NCBI RefSeq assembly: GCF_000330505.1
Contig: NW_004440116.1
Location: 11,862 to 29,560 of the forward strand
DNA: 17,699 nt
Direction: 5' to 3'
DNA from: Entamoeba invadens IP1
Taxonomy: Eukaryota; Evosea; Mastigamoebida; Endamoebidae
Shown here: piece after piece, positions 8,667 to 17,521 of the stretch
Layout of the letters: each line of letters opens with the position of its first letter
Numbering within the stretch: position 1 is the first letter of the stretch
Translations under genes and position numbers: made by a program
The notes under the pieces: generated by a model
The model's database searches: none
Seen by the model: only the letters and a program-made list of their open reading frames with translations
Told to the model about the DNA's origin: nothing

Positions 8667-10702
8667 TTATATTTTAAATAACATTTTATTTAAAACATAA
8701 AACACAAAAACAAATAAGTTCATATTGTTTTTTTGTGATTTGGAAGTGGTTACAGTTTTGATCATTTGAACGTTTTTCCTTAGAAATGAACACAACTCAA
8801 AAGAATCAATCGATAGGTTAACTCGATCATCAGTAAATATTCTCTTATTTTCCGAAAACACTTTTTTACATGTTGTTTCTGTTGCTAAAATACAAATGTA
8901 TCTCATTGCCACATCGTAAAGTTTTGGATACATTTGTTTTCCATAAACTACCCACCATTTTCCAAGTTCAGTAACAACTCTTGAATAATAAAGAGTTGAA
9001 TTATTAAAAAATAAATCCAACTCGGAATATTGAAGTTGTCGAAATAAACCAGTTGTGTGAGGAACAAAAACAACGATTTTGGTTGTTGTGTTTTCATTGG
9101 TATTTATATATTTATTTAATATAGTTTTGCTCGTTTTAAATAACTCTCCAGTGAAAGTGTTGGTTGAATAAAAGGGATCTAACAACGTTGAAATAACCCA
9201 TTGCTCTTTGTTTATTACTTTTTGGAAATGTTTTTCATGAAATAGTAAAGCGCCAAATAGAACTTCATTTCAATAGAAAGTCTCTCGGTGTCAATTTCAA
9301 ATTTAAATATCAATTTTTTAAATAAACACAATATTCCGTTTTTATTCCAAAAATGGTTATTTCTATATATTTTTCATTCCATTTAGCAATTCTATTTTCC
9401 ACAGCGACTTTTATTTAAACTTTATCTATTTTATCTCGAAGTTTTTCACATATACAAAAAGCCGAAGGAATTACAAAAGAAGACGTGCAATATTTTTCAC
9501 CACTAAGAAGTGTTGTTTCATTTTTTATTAATTCTAATACATCAACAATGCTTTCAAGTAAATCAAAATCTGGTATTTTTAGTTTATCAACATGTCTGTT
9601 TTCTTGAACAGTTCCTCTAATCCGAGTCTTTTCTGCAGAACACTTTCTATCATTAAACAAGCAGTATTAAATCTTGTTTCTACTCTTCCAACAAACAAAT
9701 TACTATAATCTTCATCAATAACATATTCACTTTCTCTTGTGGTTGATGTCGATTTGGTGATACTGGGAAGAATACAACGTTTTTTACTTTTGGAGACACT
9801 CGTATTGTAATATTTCAAAGTCTTTTTTATTGTTAAACCTTGCAACGATACGATCACATAAAGATAATTGATCTTTTATTTCAATGACAGTTTCTATTGC
9901 ATTTCTTATACATGTCTTATAATTATGTGCATTGCTATCCAGTCTATTTATTTTTGGAAGAGATTCATGTTGTTTATTTGGAGCAAACTCGCATAAACCA
10001 TCTTCAAAAGCACATACCATATTAGCTCCTTCGTCTGTTACTATTATAACTTCACCATCTTTTTCATTTAATGTAATATCATATTTACATAACATTTTAC
10101 AAAACGTTTCATAAAGTGATTTTAAAGTTATTGGCCTTTCAAGTGTTGGGCAAGAAAGTAGCATAACACATACATCACCACTTTTGTTTTATAAATGACA
10201 CGCAAAAGCAATCGTCTCTCCTTTGTTACAACAATAAAATGTTCTTCCATCAGAAGTGAACGAAATACATGAAAATCTTTCAGTTTTTAATAATTGCATT
10301 ATTTCTTTTTTACCTCTTTTTGTATTTGTTTCATTTATTTTTTCAATTTTTCGACTCCAGGTGGAATGTATTTTCCATCTGAAATCGTCTTGCAAAACAT
10401 TTGAAATAATTCTTCTTTTACAATTGAAAACGGCAACATTTTCCTGATATCATATTTATTAAACATTTATCGTAATTTTCTTTTGTTACTTTGTCAAGTT
10501 TTGTGCCTTCTGTTTTTTCAAAATGTTTATCTTTTTTATTGTAAATTAAATTATGAATGTCTTCGTGTTGTTGTTTAAGATGCTGAATAAGGGGATATTT
10601 GTCTTTCTTTTTCCAATTATTCATTACTAGTTTGTAAACAAAATTACAATTATTACAAAGGCGCTCATCTTTGTCTGTAGGATTCACTGTATCGTAATCC
10701 AT
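8667..10702 (-). pseudogene. hAT-family transposase pseudogene with BED zinc finger
   Basis: Read from ATG 10702 downward. First is a BED-type finger, C16-x2-C19-x21-H41-x4-H46. A frame change near 10440 leads to LPFSIVKEELFQMFC, a block conserved in hAT proteins. Next come ISFTSDGRTF (region of the first catalytic Asp) and VIIVTDEGANMV (second Asp, near 10040). SNAHNYKTCIRNAI stands where families usually have CxxH, so the Cys appears to be Ser, and IVARFN follows. ETRFNTACLMIESVL corresponds to the tRWNST block. Near the C-terminus are WWVVYGKQMYP and ATETTCKKVFSENKRIF, the hAT dimerisation domain. At least five frame changes (near 10440, 10340, 10170, 9790, 9600) and a broken stretch at 9185-9415 separate the open pieces, so no functional protein can be made. 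It ends at the stop at 8667. Confidence 0.9.
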
Positions 10703-11019
10703 TAATTTGGGTTCTTTTTCGATTTCACATATATTTGTATTTAAGTTTGATCTACATAAATATTCAAGTTAACTTGTTAATATATTTATAATATTTGAAA
10801 TTTATTATTTGAAATACATTTTAAAAATTATAACAATTCTATGTTTAAACACATTTAAAAACATTTATCCATTGTTTTAATCGTGTTTGTTTTTTGGTCT
10901 TAATTAATTAATAATGCCGATTTATTTTTTTTGTTTTTTTATTATTATTAAATTATCGTATTTATTTAAAAAAATCATTTTTACGATCTTTTTATTTTTA
11001 TTTTTTTAGTATTTTTTGG

Positions 11020-11090
11020 TAAAAAGGTAAAATTTTATACTTTATACCGGAATAGGTAAAATAAATTTTACTTTATTTCCGTCAACCTTA
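11020..11090. repeat. hAT right terminal and subterminal repeat
   Basis: Ends in CGTCAACCTTA, the exact inverse of the left terminus, preceded by GGTAAAA motifs and ATTTTATACTTTATACC, inverse-like to the left subterminal region. Confidence 0.8.
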
Positions 11091-11098
11091 GTGGGAAT
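11091..11098. repeat. Right 8-bp target site duplication of the hAT element
   Basis: GTGGGAAT, identical to 8404-8411. Confidence 0.92.
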
Positions 11099-12026
11099 TA
11101 TTTATAAAAAGGATAAAAAAGCAATGTTGCCTAAAATGGTAACAATAGGAAAAAGTTTTTTAATTATTATTTTGTTTTTTTTCTTTTTTTTAAATAAAAC
11201 CTACATTTTCTCTTTGCCTGAGTAATATTTAGAAGTGTTTCGAATAGTTTGTTAATAATTTATTAATATTAAAAAGAATAGATAATATAATATATGTATC
11301 TGATTGATGAAATCGGAAAACAATTAACTATATTAAAATTGATATATTTGAAATTATAAAAACAAAACCTGTTCAAAGAAATAAAAGAATAATAAAAAAT
11401 TCATTTAACTCAATAAACAAGACGGTTTATATTTTCATTAGTTACAATTAATCACAAAGAAATGTTTATCACTTTGTTTTCTGGATTTTTTCTTTTTGGA
11501 ACTTTCCCCTTTCATAAATTAATCAGCTGTAATAACCTAAGTTGTTATTTTTGAAATCTATGTTTTAAAACATAATAAAATAAAACAACAGCATATCTTC
11601 TGGTGGTTCCGGACAGTAATATATATATTGTCATTGAATAATAATTATTTGTATGCATATAAGACCTTCTAATTATTTTTAGTTCTTAATTTCTCAATTT
11701 AAGCATTTGATAGTGTTCAAAATCATGATAAACAAACGAGTTTTCTTCTAAGTTTTAATGATTGTTTGATTTCAGATTTTTTAAACGTTTTTATTCCCAT
11801 TTCTACTGAAAATCAAAATTTGATAATTAATATATTATTTTTTATACTATTATTTTATAATGCCTAAATTATTTTTAGGTTATTGTTTTTGAAAAGTGTT
11901 TTATTATCTAATACTAAGATTAAAATATTACTATTTTAAATTATATTAATATAATTAACACATGACAAATATTTTATTTAATTAAAGAAAAAGGTTTGCG
12001 ACAAAAAATAAGACTTAGACCCGCAG
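11099..12026. other. A+T-rich non-coding stretch
   Basis: Apart from a short protein-like frame just after the duplication (to about 11160), I see no convincing coding frame. It contains a 16-bp perfect palindrome, TATGTTTTAAAACATA (11559-11574), a near-palindrome GACAGTAATATATATATTGTC around 11613, and many homopolymer runs. I found no transposon ends. Confidence 0.6.
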
Positions 12027-13396
12027 TTATTTTTCGGGTTTTCTGGGTTTTTTGGCTTGACTTTGCTTCCTGGTGTTGGTGAGTTTCTCACGTTGAAGAC
12101 GTTTTTTCCTGTCTTCATAATTTTCGAGAGCAACTCTGGTCGCTCCAACAACTTTAGGTTCTGCAGCCATACCCAAGAAATTGCAGACTTCTCTTGCGCT
12201 GTTGATATCCACATTTACCACCCCGTTATGTAATCTGAAATATTGTAATTTGGTGAATTCTTTTGTATTTCCTGGAGCTCGCTTTCGCTGGGAGCTTGTG
12301 GCACAAATGATATTCCTGCTTGTTTTAAAGAACTTGTGACATTGTCTTCATTTGCCACACACTCTCAGGAATAGATTAGCTCTTTATTTTTTTCTTCTTC
12401 AGACATATTAATATATTTTTCATCGCCTGTTTAAATTTAGGGGAATTTATTTAAGGCATTTTCCCACTTTTTTCAACATTTTTCCTTCTTTTTTAACAAA
12501 GTGAATTTGTGGCAAAGATAGTTGTTTTTGTCGGCCAAAAATTTCTTTTAGTTCCCGAATATTCCCAAGTCCATTGGTTGACATAAATGGGAACTGTGAG
12601 GGACCTCCTTAATCATTTCTACATGATTTTCCAAAAATAAATTTTGGATTTCATCAGAAAAATTGCCTTAAAACCCATCAAGAATTAGGAAAGCTTTCAT
12701 ATCGGCACGCACACCCATTTGTTCTCCTTTTTGCTTTAATTGTCGGGAAGAACATATTTTAACCAGAGGGTATATAATTCCGTATTTAAAACACCGAGTT
12801 ATGTATTCTTATTAAAGCCCAACTTTTAAAAGATATAATAGCAACATCTTCCAGAGAAAGTCTTTTTGTTACCACAAGTGGAATCATTTTGGTTCCATCG
12901 AGGCATCCACAACACAAAAGACTTGATCTGGAACTTTCTCTTTCAACTTCATTAAACACATATTGTCTTCTAGAAACTTCTGCATAGACGATTTTAGAAT
13001 AAGAATTGACCAATTGATCAAATCCGACCTCATCAAGGTTAAAAATAAGCTCAAAACGGCACCCATCAATTTTCTTTTTCAATTCGGTGTAATATTGCAA
13101 AATTGACTCGGGTGTAACTTCTGCCTGTTTTGCTTCCATAACTGGTGTAACATCTGGATAATGGGCCATGATTTTGTGCGATTGCTTGAACTTGTAATTT
13201 TTGTTCAAATTTTCGTGAATAAAAAAACTTGTTTCTTCACGTATTGCTTTTCTGTCTTGTTTTCTTTTAATGCTTTTTGTATCTCAATAATTTCTTCATC
13301 ATTTAGTAGTCTTTTGCGTCCTTTTTCGGGATTATTCCCATTTTTATTTTCGTTGTTTATTTTGTCGATTTGACAACGAACAATTATGCTTTCCAT
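12027..13396 (-). pseudogene. Second pogo/Tigger-type DDD transposase pseudogene
   Basis: From ATG 13396 (MESIIVRCQIDKINNEN), a helix-rich, basic N-terminal piece runs to about 13205. A frame change joins it to 13208-12786, whose core ELIFNLDEVGFDQLVNSY carries the first catalytic Asp (about 13035). Further down, in other frames, are AFLILDGF (second Asp, about 12680) and VPHSSHLCQPMDLGIFG (third Asp, about 12580), the classic pogo-type triad. The C-terminal piece reads FVPQAPSESELQEI, then DINSAREVCNFLGMAAEP and a basic tail ending at TAA 12027. Several stops and frame changes separate these pieces. It is a different subfamily from the relic at 6620-7771, judging by residues around the shared motifs. 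Terminal repeats were not identified. Confidence 0.87.
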
Positions 13397-13528
13397 AGTT
13401 TCGAAAAAAAATAGTCAAGTGCAATAGGAAAAGACAATTTTTTTCATATTTGTTGATTGCTATAAACTCTTTCTAGATGGTTTTATTATCATTGAATTCA
13501 TTGAAAACACTTATGTAACGTGTTTATT

Positions 13529-13744
13529 ATAAACCGTTTTTCAAAAGTCTGAACTGAGGTGTCCCGATTTTTTGCATTTATTTTGTTTATTATATTTGTG
13601 AATCGTTTTTTTTGTTTATAATTTTGATTATTTTTTTTTCAAGTAAAAAAGAAAAAAACATTCTTCAAAAAATATTTTTTTACTTGAAAAATTTTTAATC
13701 ATAAAAAAATCCATATAAAATTCAAAATAACATGATTTTTGTTT
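13529..13744. repeat. Outer arm, left copy
   Basis: 216 bp, inverted copy of 16489-16703, one-base difference (8 versus 7 T after GAATCG). It includes CTGAGGTGTCCCGATTTTTT near the border. An internal hairpin has 16-bp perfect arms, TTTTTCAAGTAAAAAA (13635-13650) and its inverse (13676-13691). Confidence 0.95.
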
Positions 13745-14285
13745 GGAAAAAACACGCAAATTGTCCCAAAAGTGCATTATAGAACAAAAGGAAATAAACT
13801 TAATGTCAATTTTTTTTCATTATCAAACATTTTATTGATTAATAAAATATTGACAAAACAGAAGCTTAGTTCGAAGATTGGTATGCTTAATAGTGTTGTT
13901 ATTCACAATAACAATAAATATATCAAAATGATTTGATAACTTATCTTTGTTGGGTTTTATAAATTGACATTATCTTTGAGCATTTCAGTGAGAACATCTT
14001 TTTTAAAATATCCAATAACAAAACATTATTGTTATTTTGCATTATTGTCTCTTATTGTGTTGTTCTTTGACTTGTGTCTGTCAAATTTATCAAACATTTG
14101 CTGTATTTTTTGGTGTTTTTGAAACTCTATATTTCATTATTTTGTATTCAGAATAGAAAACCACAGTTTGTTTTAAATTTCAATTAAATTTTAACGAGAG
14201 TAATATTCAGTTAAAACTCGACACGAACAACACCATCTAATTTAATTAAACATTAATTGTTGTGCTTTTAGGCCAACAACACTGA

Positions 14286-14505
14286 ATATATGTTGCGAAG
14301 TATCGAGTTGTGGTCAAATCAAATAACGGGATCGTTTTTTTGGAAAAGGCTGGCTAATATTCCAACATTTTCCCGAATTTGTACGAAAATAATAGAAAGG
14401 TATTGGTATTTTTTTTCAAAATTAAATCTGTACTTTCGATTTTTTGTTTTTTGTTTTTTAGGAAAAACAAAATAAAAAACGGGACTTTAGGAGAGCTTAC
14501 TCAAA
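14286..14505. repeat. Inner arm, left copy
   Basis: 220 bp, exact inverted copy of 15878-16097. It starts in ATATATGTTGCGAAG, carries the first exon and intron-like segment of the small ORF and ends in GAGAGCTTACTCAAA. Confidence 0.95.
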
Positions 14506-14522
14506 TATGGATTTTCAAGTAA
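14290..14522 (+). pseudogene. Small ORF with intron-like segment, left arm copy
   Basis: ATG 14290 starts LRSIELWSNQITGSFFWKRL then ANIPTFSRICTKIIER. 14400-14461 is GT...TTTTTTAG, 62 nt, with a T-rich 3' end and length typical of Entamoeba introns. Splicing it gives KNKIKNGTLGELTQIWIFK and a stop at 14520-14522. Without splicing the frame stops at 14473-14475. A second possible intron, 14519-14569 (GTAAAA...TTTAG), would extend it by a few codons. Family unknown, and no evidence of expression. Confidence 0.45.
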
Positions 14523-14653
14523 AAAACTATTTTTATCAATTAACTAATTATAGATTTTTTTGAATTTAGCTGTCATTTTGACAGGCTGAATCTTTTAATG
14601 TTTTAATGTTAACAAATAATCATATAATTACTTTAATTTTAAAAAGAGACACG

Positions 14654-15360
14654 ATGACCTCAACAAATGTACCAATATGGTTTAACGAACAGAAAAATAT
14701 ACTAGACTTGTTTTTAAATAAAAACAATCAAAAGAAACAAAAGAAACCAAACACACCAAACACATTATTATTGACAATTAAACATCGAAGAAGCCAACAC
14801 TTGGACGCAACTCAACTTTGGTTAACACTGAAACAAAACAAAGAAAGTGGGAAGGCAAAAAAATAAACAAAGTTCAAAGACAAACAACCCAATCTTACAA
14901 CGAACAAAAAGAAGTTGTTGGTCTCAATTATTATTACAATTCAAATACACAATTATTGTTTTATTTAGTTGATGGTAATGGTGATTTAAAAATAGAAGTT
15001 AATGAAAACACTATTGTTTCAACTAGAATGAGTCAATTTTTAATTGGTAAATTCCAGTAAAACCCCAACAATAACTGATTTAGTGAACATTTTCGACAAA
15101 ATGAGGTTGTGCTGATTTCATGGAATAAAGAACAATTTCAATGATAATGATGAAATTGAAAAGGAAATTGTCGAAAGTGAAGAAAGAGTGAATTTTATCG
15201 ACAAATTTGGTGATAATAATGTTTTCATACGACAGCAGGTTTTAACAAAGCAGAATTCGAAGATTTATTAAATTGATTATCATCGTCAAACGTCTTGTTG
15301 AAAGGTTCAATTGACACTTTGAAATGTGTTTATTCTCCGTATGATGATTGTAAAAATTAA
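14654..15360 (+). pseudogene. Decayed core gene of the inverted-arm element, unknown family
   Basis: From ATG 14654 the frame reads TSTNVPIWFNEQKNILDLFL and a lysine/asparagine-rich stretch. A frame change near 14815 leads to the open segment up to 15060 (VVGLNYYYNSNTQLLFYLVD, VSTRMSQFLIGKFQ). Another change leads to ITDLVNIFDKMRL, TGA, then an acidic stretch NDNDEIEKEIVESEE. The last piece is AGFNKAEFEDLLN, TGA (15273), KGSIDTLKCVYSPYDDC and TAA near 15358. Total about 230 residues. Codon texture is protein-like, but I recognise no domain. Probably the element's own gene, or a captured one. Confidence 0.45.
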
Positions 15361-15510
15361 ACATTCCACAAATTAAGAGCTTAAAACTTATTAAGTTTTT
15401 TTTGTTACTTTGTTGTTACATCATAAAAAAAACGTGAATCATTTGGTAAAACAATGATGAAAGATTTTAATTGAAAGAATTTTTATTTTTTCTAAAAATA
15501 AATTATTCTG

Positions 15511-15537
15511 CTTACTCAAATGACCTAATTGAGTAAG
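15511..15537. repeat. Hairpin built on the GAGTAAGCTCTCC motif
   Basis: CTTACTCAA (15511-15519) and TTGAGTAAG (15529-15537) are perfect inverted arms 9 nt apart. The right arm continues GAGTAAGCTCTCCTTAGGA (15531-15549), a near copy of the inner-arm border sequence at 15881-15899 and, inverted, at 14484-14502. Confidence 0.8.
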
Positions 15538-15604
15538 CTCTCCTTAGGAAGTTCTAAAAATATAACAGTACCTAATTTTGAATAACAGTTTATTTTAAAA
15601 TAGT

Positions 15605-15877
15605 AAGTTGTTGAACGAAAAAAGCGAAATTAAAATTAACAAACTATGTGACTATATGAAAGATAGAACTCAAAAAGAACTAGACCAGATGTAAAACAAT
15701 ATTAAAGATTTAAAGCACACACTTCACCGCAAATTAAAAAAGTCACTGGATAGCCTCTGAGACTGTCTCTTTTAGATCTTTATGATGTTCTTGAAACTTT
15801 AACAATTAACAGTTTGATGAATGTAGTCGATATCTGTTTACATGTAAACTGTAGTTCAAAAGTCTGTACCGCAGTAT
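15605..15877 (+). pseudogene. Second decayed coding stretch in the core, unknown family
   Basis: Protein-like frame KLLNEKSEIKINKLCDYMKD, RTQKELDQM, a stop, then NNIKDLKHTLHRKLKKSLDS, charged and probably helical. After two stops a frame change near 15776 gives DLYDVLETLTINSLMNVVDI then CLHVNCSSKVCTAVF up to the inner-arm border. It may be the 3' part of the gene at 14654-15360. No family recognised. Confidence 0.38.
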
Positions 15878-16093
15878 TTTGAGTAAGCTCTCCTAAAGTC
15901 CCGTTTTTTATTTTGTTTTTCCTAAAAAACAAAAAACAAAAAATCGAAAGTACAGATTTAATTTTGAAAAAAAATACCAATACCTTTCTATTATTTTCGT
16001 ACAAATTCGGGAAAATGTTGGAATATTAGCCAGCCTTTTCCAAAAAAACGATCCCGTTATTTGATTTGACCACAACTCGATACTTCGCAACAT
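15780..16093 (-). pseudogene. Small ORF with intron-like segment, right arm copy
   Basis: Same start and first exon as the left copy (ATG at 16093), and the same 62-nt intron-like segment at 15922-15983. Splicing gives an 83-residue frame ending at 15780, with a different C-terminus (NTAVQTFELQFTCKQIST) because the arms diverge beyond 15878. The plus-strand reading of that tail looks at least as protein-like, so the tail may be fortuitous. Confidence 0.4.
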
Positions 16094-16097
16094 ATAT
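15878..16097. repeat. Inner arm, right copy
   Basis: Exact 220-bp inverted copy of 14286-14505. The sequence on its outer side (16098-16488) is only partly similar to the left arm; the best island is AGTTAAAACTCGACAC at about 14210-14225 and, inverted, near 16165-16180. Confidence 0.95.
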
Positions 16098-16488
16098 ACC
16101 CAACGTTTTTGGTCAAATCACACAACTATAAACACGTTAATAAATTTGGATGTTGTTGTTTGTGTCGAGTTTTAACTAAATATCAGTTTAGTTAAATTTT
16201 CATTTTCAATTAAAAACAAACATGTGATTTTGTTCTATAGACAAAAGAAAATAAAATAAAGAGTTTTTAAAAAAATAAATTGGAGCAAACTATTAATAAT
16301 TTTGGGTTTTGATATTTCAGTTATTGTCGTGGCAACACCATCAGTATATCAATATTACGCGATACTTTAGCGCTTGTTATTTATTTTTATTATTAAAAAT
16401 GAAGACTCGACTTTGAAAATTTTTGGCATTAAATTTATCAGCTTTTTATAATAAAATGCACTTTTGGGATCATTCGTGTGTTTATCAG

Positions 16489-16703
16489 AAACAAAAATCA
16501 TGTTATTTTGAATTTTATATGGATTTTTTTATGATTAAAAATTTTTCAAGTAAAAAAATATTTTTTGAAGAATGTTTTTTTCTTTTTTACTTGAAAAAAA
16601 AATAATCAAAATTATAAACAAAAAAACGATTCACAAATATAATAAACAAAATAAATGCAAAAAATCGGGACACCTCAGTTCAGACTTTTGAAAAACGGTT
16701 TAT
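16489..16703. repeat. Outer arm, right copy
   Basis: 215 bp, inverted copy of 13529-13744 with a single-base length difference, including the internal hairpin. Confidence 0.95.
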
Positions 16704-17184
16704 TTTTTCAACAGTCGGCATCGAAAGATTTTTTTCGAAACTTCGTCAAATGAGAACAAAAGATATGTTGTTGAAAACTGCATTTGAAAGACTGTTTTAT
16801 TGTCTGCATTTTGATGTGTGTTATTTGAGTTTTTAATTGAAAATATTAATATTTGATTTGGTTAATTATTACTATTATCTTAAAAATATATTAATAGTAT
16901 TAATTTTAATTAAAAATCAATTATAATAATACAATAATCACAATTGTACATTATAAACTTCTGCAAAATTTCAAATGTTTAAATTATTTAATGGATCAAA
17001 TATCAATTTACATTAAATATAAAGTCTCATATTATATTTGATTAAGAGTTGTTACAAAATATATAATAATTTTAATTTAAAACAATTAAAACGTGTTAAT
17101 GCTTTTTGGTATAATAACAATAATAAAATTTTCTATTCGATTATTTACATCGTAGTATCACATATCATTTTTAATGTTGTATAT
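16704..17184. other. A+T-rich stretch without recognisable genes
   Basis: No coding frame is convincing on either strand. It contains a short palindromic TCGAAAGATTTTTTTCGA around 16721-16738 and long A/T runs. It may include the lost C-terminal part of the kinase remnant at 17185-17400. Confidence 0.55.
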
Positions 17185-17400
17185 TAAACGGATTACAAAT
17201 GTTTTCAGCACACAAATCATACCATATACCATGCAAACTCAAACAATTTCCTTGGGATTGGTCTTTCTTAGTTACACAATCAAATAATGCCACACCAAAA
17301 GAATATATATATACACTTTTGTTTCATTTATTGTTCAACAACTTATGTGCAATATATTTTAATGTGCCAATTTATTTAGTGAATGTAATGTTATTTATTT
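17185..17400 (-). pseudogene. Heavily decayed TMK kinase-domain remnant
   Basis: Reading the minus strand from about 17400 gives INNITFTK, TAA (17372-17374), IGTLKYIAHKLLNNK, TGA (17324-17326), then IYSFGVALFDCVTKKDQSQ. A frame change near 17250 leads to RKLFEFAWYMV. This lines up in order with TNMTFTKGIGTPKFMAPEVL, DVYSFAITMYECFGW and FKFVWSIADFV of the intact TMK, that is, from the activation segment to subdomain X. MAPE has become IAHK, so the APE Glu is lost. An opposite-strand open frame (17199-17420) is a shadow of it. Upstream and downstream kinase parts are no longer readable. Confidence 0.72.
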
Positions 17401-17521
17401 TATTTTTAAATATACATTAGGACAAATATAAATCGAAGAAGGTATAAAAATAAATTAATATAAATAAAAATGATTATCTAAAGCCAAAAAATATAAAATA
17501 TAAAAAATAATATAAAATATA

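Larger units (their letters stand above)
8412..11090. mobile_element. hAT transposon, full length, inactive
   Basis: The element is 2,679 bp between perfect 8-bp duplications. Left terminus: TAAGGTTGACGTAAAATTAT. Right terminus on the minus strand: TAAGGTTGACGGAAATAAAG. The first 11 bases match exactly, and similarity continues loosely for about 65 bp through several TTTTACC/GGTAAAA motifs. The only gene is a BED-finger hAT transposase on the minus strand, now broken. A+T content is high throughout. Since the duplications remain perfect while the gene is shattered, the termini may still be movable by a transposase supplied from elsewhere (inference). Confidence 0.93.
13529..16703. mobile_element. 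Large inverted-arm (foldback-like) element of unknown family
   Basis: The sequence from 13529 inward recurs, inverted, from 16703 inward. The outer 216/215 bp differ by one T in a run. The next 540/390 bp are only patchily alike. The inner 220 bp are identical. Arms total about 977 and 826 bp around a core of about 1.37 kb. Both outer borders are ATAAACCG-type and can be read as starting after TA, but no longer duplication is seen. The core and inner arms hold decayed coding stretches facing inward. Such long inverted arms occur in Mutator-like and foldback elements; the termini resemble neither family in a way I can name. An inverted duplication of host DNA is the alternative. Confidence 0.7.

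Noticed and set aside
13161..13373. Plus-strand Phe/Ser-rich frame
   Set aside because: Antisense to the lysine- and glutamate-rich N-terminus of the second transposase.
15055..15078. CAGTAAAACC, like the pogo-like terminus at 17523
   Set aside because: It lies within a protein-like frame, lacks subterminal units, and similarity stops after about 10 bases.
17199..17420. Plus-strand 73-codon ORF with a hydrophobic end
   Set aside because: It is the shadow of the minus-strand kinase remnant.
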